Source of the DNA: Perca fluviatilis | Lineage: Eukaryota; Chordata; Actinopteri; Perciformes; Percidae | Assembly: GCF_010015445.1 (NCBI RefSeq) | Contig: NC_053129.1 | Coordinates: 17,583,749-17,647,748 of the forward strand | DNA length: 64,000 nt | Direction of reading: 5' to 3' | Shown: positions 46,199 through 63,833 of the stretch, in pieces | Layout of the letters: each line of letters opens with the position of its first letter | Numbering within the stretch: position 1 is the first letter of the stretch | Program-made: the position numbers and the translations under genes | The notes under the pieces: model-generated | What the model saw: the letters and a program-made list of their open reading frames with translations, nothing else | What the model was told of the DNA's origin: nothing | Database searches by the model: none

Positions 46199-47680
46199 GA
46201 GGAAGTGTGTGGTGCAGCAAGAGGACCACAGCTTTCTCCTCACACATTTATCATCAACGCCACAATCGCCACCATTACACGGACGGACAGGACAAGATGA
46301 GCTGGAAGGGAAAAAAAGACCCAGGATTTATTTGTATTTTGAGAGTTAGAAATTATAAATGTCAGTTTATGACGAAGAAGAACATTTTCTTATTTGATTA
46401 AACATGTTTCACGCACACGCACACAGCCACAGAAACTATGTAATTATTTTCCAAAATGCCTTTGTTTTGATTGTTCTCATGAGGGCCATTAGCACATCTT
46501 AGAGTCCAATCAACTAACACACGCACACACATAGGGACTATGTGTAAATGCTGTTGTTACACCTGAATACAAATTAATTACACGTTAAAATGTTATGGAG
46601 TGGGCTTAACTTGTCACCTTACTTGCAGTAACGTTACCAATTCATCTGCTTCTCAAGCTATGTGGTCCCCTTCTACTTGAGATATAGCTAGGAGAGTGAC
46701 TCAAAACAGGAATCGCATAGGCATCTGCAAGACATTATAAGTAATGTAAAACATATCGGAACGTTATATATTTTTAAATGTACTTCTACGCTATTTTAGC
46801 CATGTATTAACGTTAGCTTGACGTGATATTGATAAAGCCTGATACGTTAGCGCTAGCTAACGTTAACGTTACTCCTTTTTGCTATTACCAAACAACACAA
46901 ATTAAATGATGTATCGGAGGCTTAACGCGATATATAATGCATGTATAATTAAATACGTGAACGCGTATGGTAAGTAAGGTATAGCTCGCAGTAGTTTTGT
47001 CTAAAATGTAGCTATCTAAGGTTCGTTGACGTTATCGTTATTGTCATCCCAGTGTTGTATCGCATAGCAACGCAACTGGTAAGCTTGTTTAACGTTAAGG
47101 AATTGATGCTAAACTAGCTAGCTAATCTTGCCAGCCTAACAACCCCGGCTGTCAACTGTTAATCGCAAACTAACGTTAATTCAGCATGACTGAATGCATT
47201 AACTAACCTGATGTTGTGGCCTGAATCCCACTGAAATTAAGGACTAAAAACAAACCGTAACGATACCACACTACTGCACAGCTAGCTAATGTTGTGAATA
47301 AAGCTATCTGTTAGCTAGCAACAAAGAAAGTGCACAGGCAGTAATGAATGAAAAGTTATAGCTAAGCTAGCTAGCAGGCTAGCTGTCTAACGTTATACTG
47401 AGGACGAGGTTAGTTCCAGGTGGGTTTGCGTGTTAATGGCAAATGTGTGTATCTGAAATGTATGCTTTAATTATTTAGCTACCTCTTCAGCTAGCTCAGT
47501 GCTGTAACCCCGAGACATAAACAGTCCAGTCAACGGTGGAATTTGTAGACAAACCCCTTCCTCCACGGACTATTGACCAACAGCGAGCAATCCACCTTCC
47601 TGTTTCAGCTTTCAAAATAAAATCAGGGTCACCTAGTGAACTTCAAAATAACTACATCTTCCGGTTACAACTTTCGAATA
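46199..47680 (-). promoter_or_regulatory. tbpl1: tbpl1 5' intron and probable promoter region
   Basis: Upstream of the tbpl1 start codon. Seven TAACGTTA palindromes occur between 46628 and 47396, together with GCTAGC words. Near 47480-47600, minus strand, are a possible exon donor (GAAGAG|GTAGC), a TTGGTC CCAAT-like word near 47573-47578 and an ETS-type TTCCGG near 47660. The probable start site is around 47.5-47.6 kb. Exon 1 itself could not be fixed. Confidence 0.4.
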
Positions 47681-49370
47681 CATATTTATATTTATAGTAA
47701 CTTAAAAAGCCAATGCTTTTTACACTCCAAACCATAAAGCTGCATACAGGTTTTCTAAAATTGCAAAATAGGAACAGAACAACTATGGAAACAGCATAAA
47801 CATCATGTGCAAGTTGTGATAAAATAATTAGTTAAACATAGATTTTATTTAGACATAAATTTATGAAAAAACAAATTACAAACAATGAAAACAGGTACAA
47901 ACATGAGCAAAAAGATTAAGTAAGAGTTAAGTACACATTATTATTAAAAAAACTAAACAATTGTATCTCTATATTATGTGTGAACTGAATTCCTTTGAAG
48001 ATCAAATGATAACGGTTCTTTTCTCCAGATGATATTTCATTAACTGCATTAAAACCTGTGGAAATGTTTTAGTAACAAAGCTACATTGAATGGCGAAAAA
48101 AATCACAATTAACCCTATCAGATGGACTTGAACAGCAAGGTTAAAAAGTGATACCTTGCGCCCAGAGCCATAGAGAGAGAAATTTACAGAAGTGTACTCT
48201 CTCACTCTGCTTGCGCCGCCATGTGGACAAAGAGGGTTGTCTAGTGAGGACAGAAAAATGACATCATTTTAAGAAAAGCTCAGGTTTTCTACACCATGCC
48301 CTGCAGAATGAGCTCCCAACCTAATTCTAGTTATTAGTACACTTGTTATGAATGAATTTTGATTCATTAAAAGTTATTATTTGCATGTCAAAGTAAGGTT
48401 TAAAATGCTCATTGACTGGAGCCAAATCCTGTGTCCACAAATTTGCCTTTGTGATCATCCACGGCTGCCAATATTACACTTAACAGGCTTATGTTAACAC
48501 CATTTCCATATAACAATGTGTAACTTTCTTTCAATGTTTATGGTGTATTGACATTTAGGCTATGTGGATTATAACATCTCTGAGGAAAATGAGCACATCT
48601 GGTCAGTAAATGCTCTTCTAGGAATTCTGGACAGGCTACAAAAGAGGAGAAAGGAGTAAAGTTTGGAGGCGATGGGGAATGTTTGTGTTATCAACGAGAG
48701 AGTTCACAGCCGCTCCTGTGGCTAAATTCACTAAAATCATGAATGAATTCAGTGAATGGATGATGTCCTGTGGTGTCTTCACACTGTCGCATCCTGATCA
48801 TGACCTTTAGGCAGGCCGATCATGACTTTATGAGGTTTTGCGTTGATTATACTTTTCTTTTATCTTACTTTACTTTGTGTAACTTTGCACAACACTGCAT
48901 GAAAGTCAAACTGATAAGAATGACATATCATCTTTATGAAAGTTGTTTTAACTAAACACAGATTCAAGTATGTGTGAGTCTAAGTGTGTATGTGTGTGTA
49001 CTAATATTCATATGTATTTGTTTTTGTGTGTTTATATCCATAACTTATTGCTTGCTTATATACACACTTGTGCATTGTGTCCTGTAACCCAGCTCTTCTG
49101 CTCAGACCACTGCAAACACTTCTCCCTCCTGGCCTATGTCCAAGCAAAACAGAAAAATAACTTCTTTATGATTCAGCCTTGTTGTTATTGTTCTTCCTCC
49201 CTGGTTACCAAATTGTCTCTCATTTAATCCTCCTGGGCTTCTCCTGGTGATATATAGCCTTGTAATTCACATCCATTCTGCAGAAGAGCCTTGTTCAGAT
49301 GTCCCAAGATGTTTACTATAAATGCTTGGATTTAGAGCAGGTTAGGAAAGTCAGACCACTCGCATTGATG
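47681..49370. other. Intergenic, no gene seen
   Basis: AT-rich, no supported exon. The short frames at 48770-48955 and 48970-49227 have no recognisable content. Confidence 0.4.
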
Positions 49371-49373
49371 GTG

Positions 49374-52673
<3,300 letters not shown>

Positions 52674-53002
52674 AAAGAGTCTTCTAAACTTTGTGCTGGT
52701 AAAGGTCTGAATTTGGGTGGAATGGGGGGGTGGGAGGTGTTGACATAGAAGGATGTTTTGGGGTGGCGTTTGGGGAGCGAGTTGGGGTGAAGGTGTAGAA
52801 TGATGATAGGAAGGAGGGATATGTGATAAGGGTTGTTGTGTTTTAGCGGCTAAGAGTTTGGGAGTATGGTTTTGTACGGTGTGTGTTGTTGTTGCATGTT
52901 TGCAGACATGCACACAATTTCTAATTGATCTGCTTTTACTCATACTTGCGTCTGTGTGAGATAAAACAAAGTAACAAAAATCTCCCACTCATATGCAAGC
53001 AA

Positions 53003-53063
53003 CACACACACACACACACACACAAATGCATGCCCACGCACACACACACACACAGACACACAC
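53003..53063. repeat. Interrupted (CA)n microsatellite
   Basis: CA runs broken by AATGCATGCCCACG and ACAGAC. Confidence 0.85.
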
Positions 53064-53192
53064 ATACTGATATCTAAATTAATGGTCTCCTTGGGGAGTC
53101 ATCCAAAGGCCACGGGCGTTTGGGAGAAAAGATTCTTGGAAAAAGGCTTCATCATCAGAACATGTGCTCATTAGTAACCCCATCTTAGCCAT

Positions 53193-53193
<1 letters not shown>

Positions 53194-53248
<55 letters not shown>
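53194..53248. repeat. (GA)n microsatellite
   Basis: About 27 uninterrupted AG units. Confidence 0.97.
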
Positions 53249-53250
<2 letters not shown>

Positions 53251-55060
53251 GCACTAAGGAATACGTGGACAAGGTCATATACTTATAATGTTGAAGAGGT
53301 ATTTACTTTACAGTCTCTCCATATGATGATGAAAGTGGTAGACAGAGGCGAATGTGGAATCAGTCGTTGGTGTGAGGAGGAGAGACACAGGTAATGAGGT
53401 AAAGAGCATAAATGGTTCAAAGAAAGTCCAGACACAAAAAAAAGAGTAAAAAAAGAAAGATTCTCAGCGAGTTAGACTCCCTCTGTCTCCTTCAGTCTCA
53501 CTCTGCGCAGGAAGTCATTAAAGAGTAAGCCAATAAAGCTGTGTCAGATATATTGTATCCCCATCCTCCACAGGGATATAAAATATTGGCCTCCCATTCT
53601 CATCAGACACAGGGATCAGCATTTTACAGGCTCACGATGTCCTCCTTTGGAGTTCAGAGAGTTTACTGAAGTTATCAACTGTCTTGTTGTTAGTTTTCAA
53701 CATAATTGTTTCCGGTTTTATTGAGCATGACTCATACGAAAGGGGCATCCTGGGTAACAAAGGTTTTAAATGTGGAAATGTTCATCTTAACAAGTCAGCA
53801 ACTCAAGCATTGGGCCTTGAAGTTTGGTTTTTGGCCACTAAAACAACAATTAACTTGATTTGGGAATGATCCTTATCTGGAAAGCTGCTTTAATCAAATG
53901 TGGCCACGAGGAGGCACATAAACATCAAACAAACATCATATCCTAGCTCATAAAGTTGTTATAGTATTGTGTTAGCATACGATTGTCAATTGCAATTATG
54001 TGTTTTGCAGCCACTGAGCACCATTACATTCATTCGGAGTAATCTTGTAAGGCTACCTGACGAATGTAAATGCAATATTAGCTTTGTTTTGGTCATCAAC
54101 TCCTTAGAAAGAAATCTAGCTATTTAGCTTGCTACTGTAGATGATCAACCAGGTACTTCAACTTCCTATGTCTGCTGTTTGGTGCTGGACAGGTAGCAAA
54201 CAGTGGGTTTATTAGAGCGTTTTGCTAGAAGCCATTGCATATGAGGGTTGATGAGAGTGGTAAGATTGCAACATACACTAGATTTGCAGAGCTTAAAACC
54301 TATACAATGAGCTAAAAAAGGCTACAATAAATTAATAAAAAAACTAAAGGCAGGCTATAGATAGCTAAAAACAGACTTCCAACAACTTCTGAGGGAAATA
54401 TATGCCTCTTTAGCTGCTCTATGTTCACCAGCTAGTTGCTAACTTTGTTTGACTACTGTTTGGTGCTGGGCTGGTAGCCATTGTTTTTTTATTTATTTAA
54501 TTTGTAGCTTTTTATGTGAAATGGGTTGCTTGCACAACAGATAATTATCACCCACCTCTGCAGTTCCCCTCAGCTCTAAAGATCTCATTATTCTGGTTCT
54601 GTTCAACGTTTCTGTTTTGGTTTAATTGGGTTCTTTCTATCCTCCCACCACCACCACCAACCAGACAGACAGCACCTAGCTACTGTAGGTAACATAGTAG
54701 AGTTTTTAGCAGCTAAAGAGCCAGATATTTCCCTCAGGAGTTGGTGGAGACCAAAACACAGCTAAAAGAGAGTGAATATGTTGCTATGTATTTCCTGAAT
54801 GTGTAAATTGTTAACTGTTTGCTAACAAGTGATAACATGGCACACTTGTGTTTAAGGTAGTTTATGCAGCTGCCTAGCCAAAAATCAGATCATGCAAGTA
54901 AAAGAAATAAAATAAATTCTTGTAACATACTTTGACATTTAACAATGTTGGGAATCAATGCAATGACTCATGTTGCGGGGGAACTCCACTGGAAACCGGT
55001 GAGCTTATTATTACTCAGTACTAGCTTAAGCATAACATTTTATACACCGATGGGGTTTGT
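53249..55060. other. Intergenic, no gene seen
   Basis: AT-rich. Related words (TAGCTGCT, GGTGCTGG, GGTAGC) recur at about 54170-54230 and 54410-54490, suggesting an old internal duplication. No exon. Confidence 0.35.
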
Positions 55061-55116
55061 TTGTGTGTGTGTGTGTGTCTGTGGGTGTTCAACCCCACAC
55101 ACACACACACACACAA
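55061..55116. repeat. GT/AC inverted repeat, 25-bp arms, 7-bp loop
   Basis: A TG run ending CTGTGGG (55061-55085), loop TGTTCAA (55086-55092), then CCCC plus an AC run to 55116. The arms pair with one mismatch. Confidence 0.9.
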
Positions 55117-55368
55117 TGGAAGTGGTTGATACATGCTCTTTCTTTGTACTCTGTCTTGTTTCCCTCTTCAGATTCAGTTTTTTTTAACATATTTGTTAAA
55201 GTATTTTATATCTTGTGCAAACAGAGAGGCTAGTTTGGAGGAAAAATAAGCAGCCCCTGTTGCTTTTTCTGTCGATAAGACTCTTCCAAAATAAATATGC
55301 ACCATATTAGAAATAGAGCAAGAAGAGAATGTGTGTCATGGAAATTTTTAGTGTACTAGTGTGTTTTA

Positions 55369-55410
55369 TAGATAGATAGATGGATAGATGGATAGATAGA
55401 TGGATAGATG

Positions 55411-55476
<66 letters not shown>
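55369..55476. repeat. (GATA/GATG)n tetranucleotide microsatellite
   Basis: TAGA/TGGA units, pure GATA in the right half. Read in reverse it gives a Leu-Ser-Ile-Tyr artefact frame. Confidence 0.95.
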
Positions 55477-57202
55477 AAATGAATGGTAGGAAAAGAAAAG
55501 AAAAGAGCAATAAAACATGATGGAGGGATAGAGAAGGAGAAAGAAGGAGTAAGGAGACAAGGTTAATCCAAACAGACGTGTGCCAGGTTATTTTTACGAC
55601 AGTCCCATCAGCCATTATCTGCCTGCACTGTTATGGTTAGGGATAAATACAGACCTGGGCAATACCAAGGAGGAGTAGATTTGTGTGTGTGTGAATGGTT
55701 TTGTGCCTGTGTAACAACGTGTAGTTTCATGGTCATACGTATGTGGTCCCCCTCCTTCTCTTTGGCTCTACTCCACTGCAGCAGCCAGGGAAGATAACCA
55801 CAACAGTTTATTCCATTTCATCAGACAATCTTCTGGCCATTTTAGCCCTAATTGACACAGAGCAGAACTCCTTGTTTTATCTTGTTGCTCAATAAAAATC
55901 TCAGGGCCAGTCTTCTCATGAGACTCTCTGTCTCTCTGAGCTAAATAAATATCTGCGTATTGAATGAGCTGGTGAGTGGGGGGAAAAGAAACGTTTGAGC
56001 CTGTGTGTTTGTGATAAGTGAAGTAGAGGGGAATTTTCTGTGGGAAACAATTGTGTGTGAAAGAGAGGACTTGAACATAGTTACATGATAGCATGATATT
56101 TGGCATCAGACTCATCTGTAAGCTCTCCAAACACCTGTGTTTAAGGCGTGGAGTGAAGATAAACGAGGGGTTTAAACTTAGACATAAAGAAATTAATCTG
56201 TGTGCGTTTATGTTTGTGCATGCAGGCATGTGTTTGAAAGATGTAGCGTTATGTGTATTTAAAAGCCCTTGACACTATTTTTATCATTCAATGCTTATTT
56301 AAACATGCATTTCAGTGTTGCCTATGCGACTATCGACAGCATTTTAGTTTACACACACCTGCTGCCTCAGGGAAAGCCCACAACCATGTGTCAGGCAAGT
56401 GTATGTGTGCGTGCTCTCATCTCCCAAGCTCCCATCTGGCCATGTGAGTGTTGGTGCGAGAGGAGCAGAGGTGACGGTGAGTTTGGAGCTGCAGAGAAAT
56501 GATCTGCAAGGTTTATTATCTTTAATTAGCATCCAGGGGGAAGGAGATAGATAAGGACCACCATTTCACTGATGGATCTGCTCTGTTTTTTTCCCCAAAA
56601 CCAAGAAGAAAGAGCGTAGTATAAATAGCAGGAAAAACAGAGTGAGGCATCATCAGTCCTGGAAAGTCCAGATGCCTCCAGATATACCTTTATTTGTAAC
56701 ACGGATGGCTATACTGCATAAGTGTGATTTACAGGGCGGGTGGTTACAACCCTCCCAATAATTCCCCAATGTTGTACCCAAAATTATGCCCTTGCTATAC
56801 TTTATCTCCATTGTAATACGTTCTGTGCCCAACTACTGAATGTATATATGTTTTGATTACCTAAACTGAACACTACTTTGCCTCTGTGAATCCTCTAAAA
56901 ATGATCATTTCATTTAAATAACTGATTTTGGTATGAAATTTGACTGTTACAAATGCTGATGTGACTAGACCCGTACAATTTGTATTTAAGGTTTGTGTGT
57001 TGTTGAGTGTTGAGTATTTTGCAATGTTGTAAAAAGAAATACATTTATTGTTATCAGTAATAAAATGTGTCATATCATGACGGCAATAATGATTTTTATT
57101 TATTTATTAAATAGTTGAAGTTGAGTTTTTAAGCAAACTTATTTAGCCAAGAATTAAAACTGTTAAGGTGGTAGGATGATGATGATGATAAAACTAAGAG
57201 TA
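55477..57202. other. Intergenic, possible regulatory blocks
   Basis: No gene. Balanced-composition stretches at about 55755-55990 and 56480-56690 look like candidate conserved non-coding DNA; the second has a cluster of WGATAR words. Confidence 0.35.
56510..56575. promoter_or_regulatory. Candidate enhancer with GATA and homeodomain sites
   Basis: TTATCT (56516-56521, an inverted AGATAA), TTAATTAG (56522-56529), AGATAG (56545-56550) and AGATAA (56549-56554) lie within 40 bp. Binding-site clustering is seen; enhancer function is inference. Confidence 0.25.
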
Positions 57203-59468
<2,266 letters not shown>

Positions 59469-59894
59469 GGTGTCTTTAGGGACTGCTCCTATCTCTCTTC
59501 CTGGGGTCTGATAATACTCTCCCTCTGCACAGTGATCTACAGTAATTACCACTGAATGCCAGTGAAAGTTAGAGATAAACAGTGTGAGTGTGTGTGTCTG
59601 TATGAGTGGTCTGTTTGTGTGCAACTATGAGCTAATCGGCCCACTGAGACAGAGGAGATATAATGTGGTGAGATTACTTCATCTGCAAGGGGAAAAAAAA
59701 ATATTTTTTCAAAATAAAGTAAAGGCGCTGCACTTACACACAATAAATATAAAACTCCACAAACAGATTTTTATCCTCCTTTGTAACCACTTATTTAACA
59801 TGTTACAAAAATGTCTACATATACAAACAGGCACACACACCTGTCACTCCCCACCCCATTCCTGAGTAATGAGAAAGAGGATCAAAGCACAGAA

Positions 59895-60060
59895 CCTGAT
59901 CCAGCCAATAAGAGCACAGCACTGTTTATCATCCCTCTCCATCATCACCCTCTGCGTTAACAACAGCCTGAGTAATAAGGTGTGAATAATATCAGTGAAG
60001 GTCCAGCATTACATCGCTAATTAGGTGTGTGTAATGATAATCCTGACATTAAATCTCTTT
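59895..60060. promoter_or_regulatory. Candidate non-coding regulatory block
   Basis: Balanced composition with two AGGTGTG T-box-type words (59978-59985 and 60023-60029), a TAATTAGG homeodomain word beside the second, and an AATAAGAGC run upstream. Function is inference. Confidence 0.22.
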
Positions 60061-61032
60061 TGCATTTACAGAGATATAGAGATATGAAATGATTCTGTCT
60101 TGAATAAACGGTACTTTATGAAATCCTTTACTCAAACACTTGAACCCCAGAGATTTGTGCATTCCTCCTTTGAATCTTAAATCATAAACGTAATCTCTAA
60201 AAGTAATGTTGAATCTCTGTAAGGCACGCCGAGAAGCTCTAAAAATTGTGTAACATTGCAAACATCACACCACAAATCTTTAGTATGAGGCAAAAATCTC
60301 AGTAACACACTTGTTTTCATTTTTGAAAACGTAGTTAAAACATTTAAACCAGATTTTTTTACTTTCAAATCTTAGTTTATATTAAGTTTTAATTTAATGA
60401 AGGCACAATCTTGGATCTTTACAATATAAACCTGATTTTACAGAACATATATAGCATATAATAGCCTTGTTATTTCTTTTAGATAAATTAAAATGACCGC
60501 AAAGGATTCTTTATCATTCCATCCATAGATATAGAACAATATATCTATGATTCCATCATTCCAATAGGTTGTTATCGGTTTGTCCTTTTAATTGTACTTT
60601 TATTGCCTTGTGTACACAAGGCACCCATGCAAAATAAAGTGAAAAAACTTTAGATAAAGGTAAAAATGAATGTATTAATAAAATGAATATAGCAGGTTTC
60701 ACTCATGACTGTGTGAGCCAAACAACCACACATCACACACTCAATTTACTGTAACCTGGCCTGTAGATTTAAAGATGAATACCATTTTAAACTACAGGTA
60801 TTAAGTGTTTAAACAGGATTGAGTGTGTGGCTGCATCTTGGCTGAAAAGCTTGTTTTTGCTCAACTGTTTTGACTCTATTTGTTTTGGCTGGATGGAGTT
60901 GACCAGACATCCAACAACAGAGAGTGGAGTCAGTAGAGGGGACAGTGAAGAGAGAAGGGGGGGGGGGGTCAAACGGCTGCTGTGAAGGATTTAGTAGGGT
61001 GCTGGGAGTTTTGGTCTGTTGGAGGATCAAAC
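60061..61032. other. Intergenic, no gene seen
   Basis: AT-rich to about 60790, then a G-run at 60958-60968. No supported gene. Confidence 0.4.
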
Positions 61033-61120
61033 CACACACACAGACACACACAGACACACACAGACACACACAGACAGACACACACAGACACACACAGACA
61101 CACACACACAGACACACACA
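61033..61120. repeat. (CACACAGA)n octanucleotide repeat
   Basis: About ten CACACAGA units with GACA variants. Confidence 0.93.
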
Positions 61121-61271
61121 AACTGTCCAACTGTTTGAGATAGAAAACTGAGCAGTGTCCCTCTCCCTCTCTCTGTTTATTAACTGTAGCCTCACTCACA
61201 GTGACAGAGACCAGACCTTTGACTCTGAAACCTAGCACTGTCCTACACTGCCCGGTGCTGACAAGTAAAGC

Positions 61272-61420
<149 letters not shown>

Positions 61421-61616
61421 TATCTGTGCATCCGATCAGCAGGCCACAAGTTAGACCAGAGGTTGCAGCAGAGGTTAGAGAAGTGCCATACTGTAGCACA
61501 ACACATGCTCACACACAAACACACTCAAACTGCAGCTGCATCACGTCTCACTTACTTCCGACAGGCCACTTTGGGCACGCTGCCAATTCAAGTTCAAGCC
61601 AATACAACTTAAGTAA

Positions 61617-61618
<2 letters not shown>

Positions 61619-61665
<47 letters not shown>
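61619..61665. repeat. (GT)n microsatellite
   Basis: About 23 GT units. Confidence 0.96.
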
Positions 61666-61666
<1 letters not shown>

Positions 61667-61892
61667 TCTGAGCCGAGCCATCAATGCCAAAAAGTCAGTT
61701 CAAGATGCTGTTACTGTAATATCTGTGTCATTGTGTTACTTCTGTTTCTCTCTATTCTCCTTTCCCACGGTTAAATTGTTCCTGACTGCCATCTGTCTGT
61801 TTTGATGTGCCTTCCTATCGCTATGACAACTGGCTTTAAAGAAACTTTAAGTAGGCTAGAGGAACATCAAACTAAAAGGAGTGGTCACACAC

Positions 61893-61973
61893 TCCTCTCC
61901 TCTCCTCTCCTCTCCTCTCCTCTCCTCTCCTCTCCTCCCTCTCCTCTCCTCTCCTCTCCTCTCCTCTCCTCTC
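61893..61973. repeat. (CTCTC)n pentanucleotide repeat
   Basis: About 16 CTCTC units, one shifted copy; it abuts the palindromic element starting at 61978. Confidence 0.95.
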
Positions 61974-63833
61974 TTAAAGCGTAACTCTCGCCAAAATGCA
62001 ACTTGGGTCTTTTTGTGAATGTACCCGAGTCAAACTTTCGTTTAAAAGCATAATTAGGACGGAAATGCCACTTTTAAAATTGACCGTATTCTTGTTTTTT
62101 TCGGTCAAATGGCCTTTTGAATGGGCGTGCTAGGGGCACTACTATGATAGCATCAAAATCAACATTTTTAAAACACTAAGAAGGCTCGACACAACATGAA
62201 ACTTTGCTCGAAGTATCACCAGGGGCTCTACCCATGAACTCGAGCATTGAGAACATGGTTTGTGTACACAGAGTTTACTAAAAAGAAAGGTTTTGAACAA
62301 CTCACCGTAGCTGTTGTTTTTCCAGTTGCCGTCCATTTCGCAAGTCAAAAATAGTCGAGGGAGGAGAGTAAAGATGGAACGCCCCTAAAGCTTAGTTCAA
62401 TATGCACGGATAACTTATTGTTTTGTCATTAGTAAAAAACAATATTGACCTTGTAGTTGAAAAAGGAGCCTTATATAAGAATGGCATTTCCTCCTATGGA
62501 TTGAGTCTTTTTGACTGAGAAAATGGCGGATAGCGTAAACAACAACTGCTAACGTGAGTTGCTCAAAACCAGAGGTGTCAAAAGTATTCACATTCATTAC
62601 TCAAGTAGAAGTATAGATACTAGGGTTTGAAAAGACTTCTGTAGAAGTTGAAGTATCAACTCAAGCTTTTTACTTAAGTAAAAGTGTAAAAGTACTGGTT
62701 TCAAAACTACTTAAAGTATAAAAGTAAAAGTAATGTAAGGGGAAAAAAATGCCATTAAGGACAAAAGCTTAGCCCGCCCCACAGCGGCCTAATAGTGCAC
62801 TACCCCACCTCCACAAAAAAATATTTTTCTAAAGGCCATAATGACTATAATAATGTTATATTAAAATAATACGTGCAAACTCAGAAGGGCTGAAAAAAGG
62901 TGACACATCTCTTCTGTGTTTTTCAGACAACGGCAGCTACAGTCTGGTGTTAGAATCCTCTCCAGTGAAATACAGACACACTTTTACACCGTTTAGCTGT
63001 CAGCATTTTAACCGTGTTTACTCCAGCTGCTAGCTAACGGTAGGCTAACGTTACCTGCTGCCAAGTGTTTGTTAACTAGCGTCCCGTGTGGCGATGTTTC
63101 AGTTCCCTCTAATGTCCATTTTCGGAGCATCAGAGAGAAGTGCAGGCATTTAAGTGGAACCTAAATAAGGCACCGAAATCCACGTTGCTATTCGGCCCGG
63201 TAGATAACGGTCGTTAAGGCACCGGTGCCATATTAGCACCGGGTCTGTACAGGTGCACAAACCAATAGGGTGTCAGAATGGTATATGTTTATACGGAATG
63301 GTATATGTATAACGAAATGAAATAGGAGTAACGAGGCTATTTTTAAAATGTAAGGAGTAGAAAGTACAGATAATTGCGTGAAAATGTAAGGAGTAGAAGT
63401 AAAAAGTATGCTGTAAAATAATTACTCCAGTAAAGTATAGATACCCAAAATTTCTACTTAAGTAAGGTAATGAAGTATTTGTACTTCGTTACTTGACACC
63501 TCTGCTCAAAACCTTTCTTTTTAGTAAACTCTGTGTACACAAACAATGTTCTCAATGCTCGAGTTCATGGGTAGAGCCCCTGGTGATACTTCGAGCAAAG
63601 TTTCATGTTGTGTCGAGCCTTCTTAGTGTTTTAAAAATGTTGATTTTGATGCTATCATAGTAGTGCCCCTAGCACTCCCATTCAAAAGGCCATTTGACCG
63701 AAAAACAAAAATACGGTAAATCTTAAAAGTGGCATTTCCGTCCTAATTATGCTTTTAAACAAAAGTTTGACTTGGGTACATTCACAAAAAGACCCTACGT
63801 TGCATTTTGGCGAGAGTTATGCTTCAACTTTAA
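61974..63833. mobile_element. Long-TIR palindromic transposon with nested hAT insert
   Basis: Arms of about 330-380 bp run inward from AACTCTCGCCAAAATGCAAC at the left (61978 on) and as its complement from the right (ending about 63829). Both ends abut TTAA (61974-61977 and 63830-63833), the target used by piggyBac and Kolobok elements. Once the inserted hAT element is discounted, the two arms face each other across a short loop. No transposase is present, so it is non-autonomous. The superfamily is a guess from TTAA. Confidence 0.7.
62570..63504. mobile_element. hAT-type MITE
   Basis: 935 bp bounded by inverted ends CAGAGGTGTCAA and TTGACACCTCTG. The flanking 8-bp direct repeat CTCAAAAC (62562-62569 and 63505-63512) is the hAT target-site duplication. 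Subterminal ACTCAAGTAGAAGTA and TACTTAAGTAA words recur. There is no transposase, so it was mobilised in trans. Confidence 0.85.

Noticed and set aside
46016..46243. Upstream in-frame Met for tbpl1 (15 extra codons)
   Set aside because: The TBPL1 family starts at MD-(A/S)-x-S-D; the upstream residues are unconserved and probably 5' UTR or intron.
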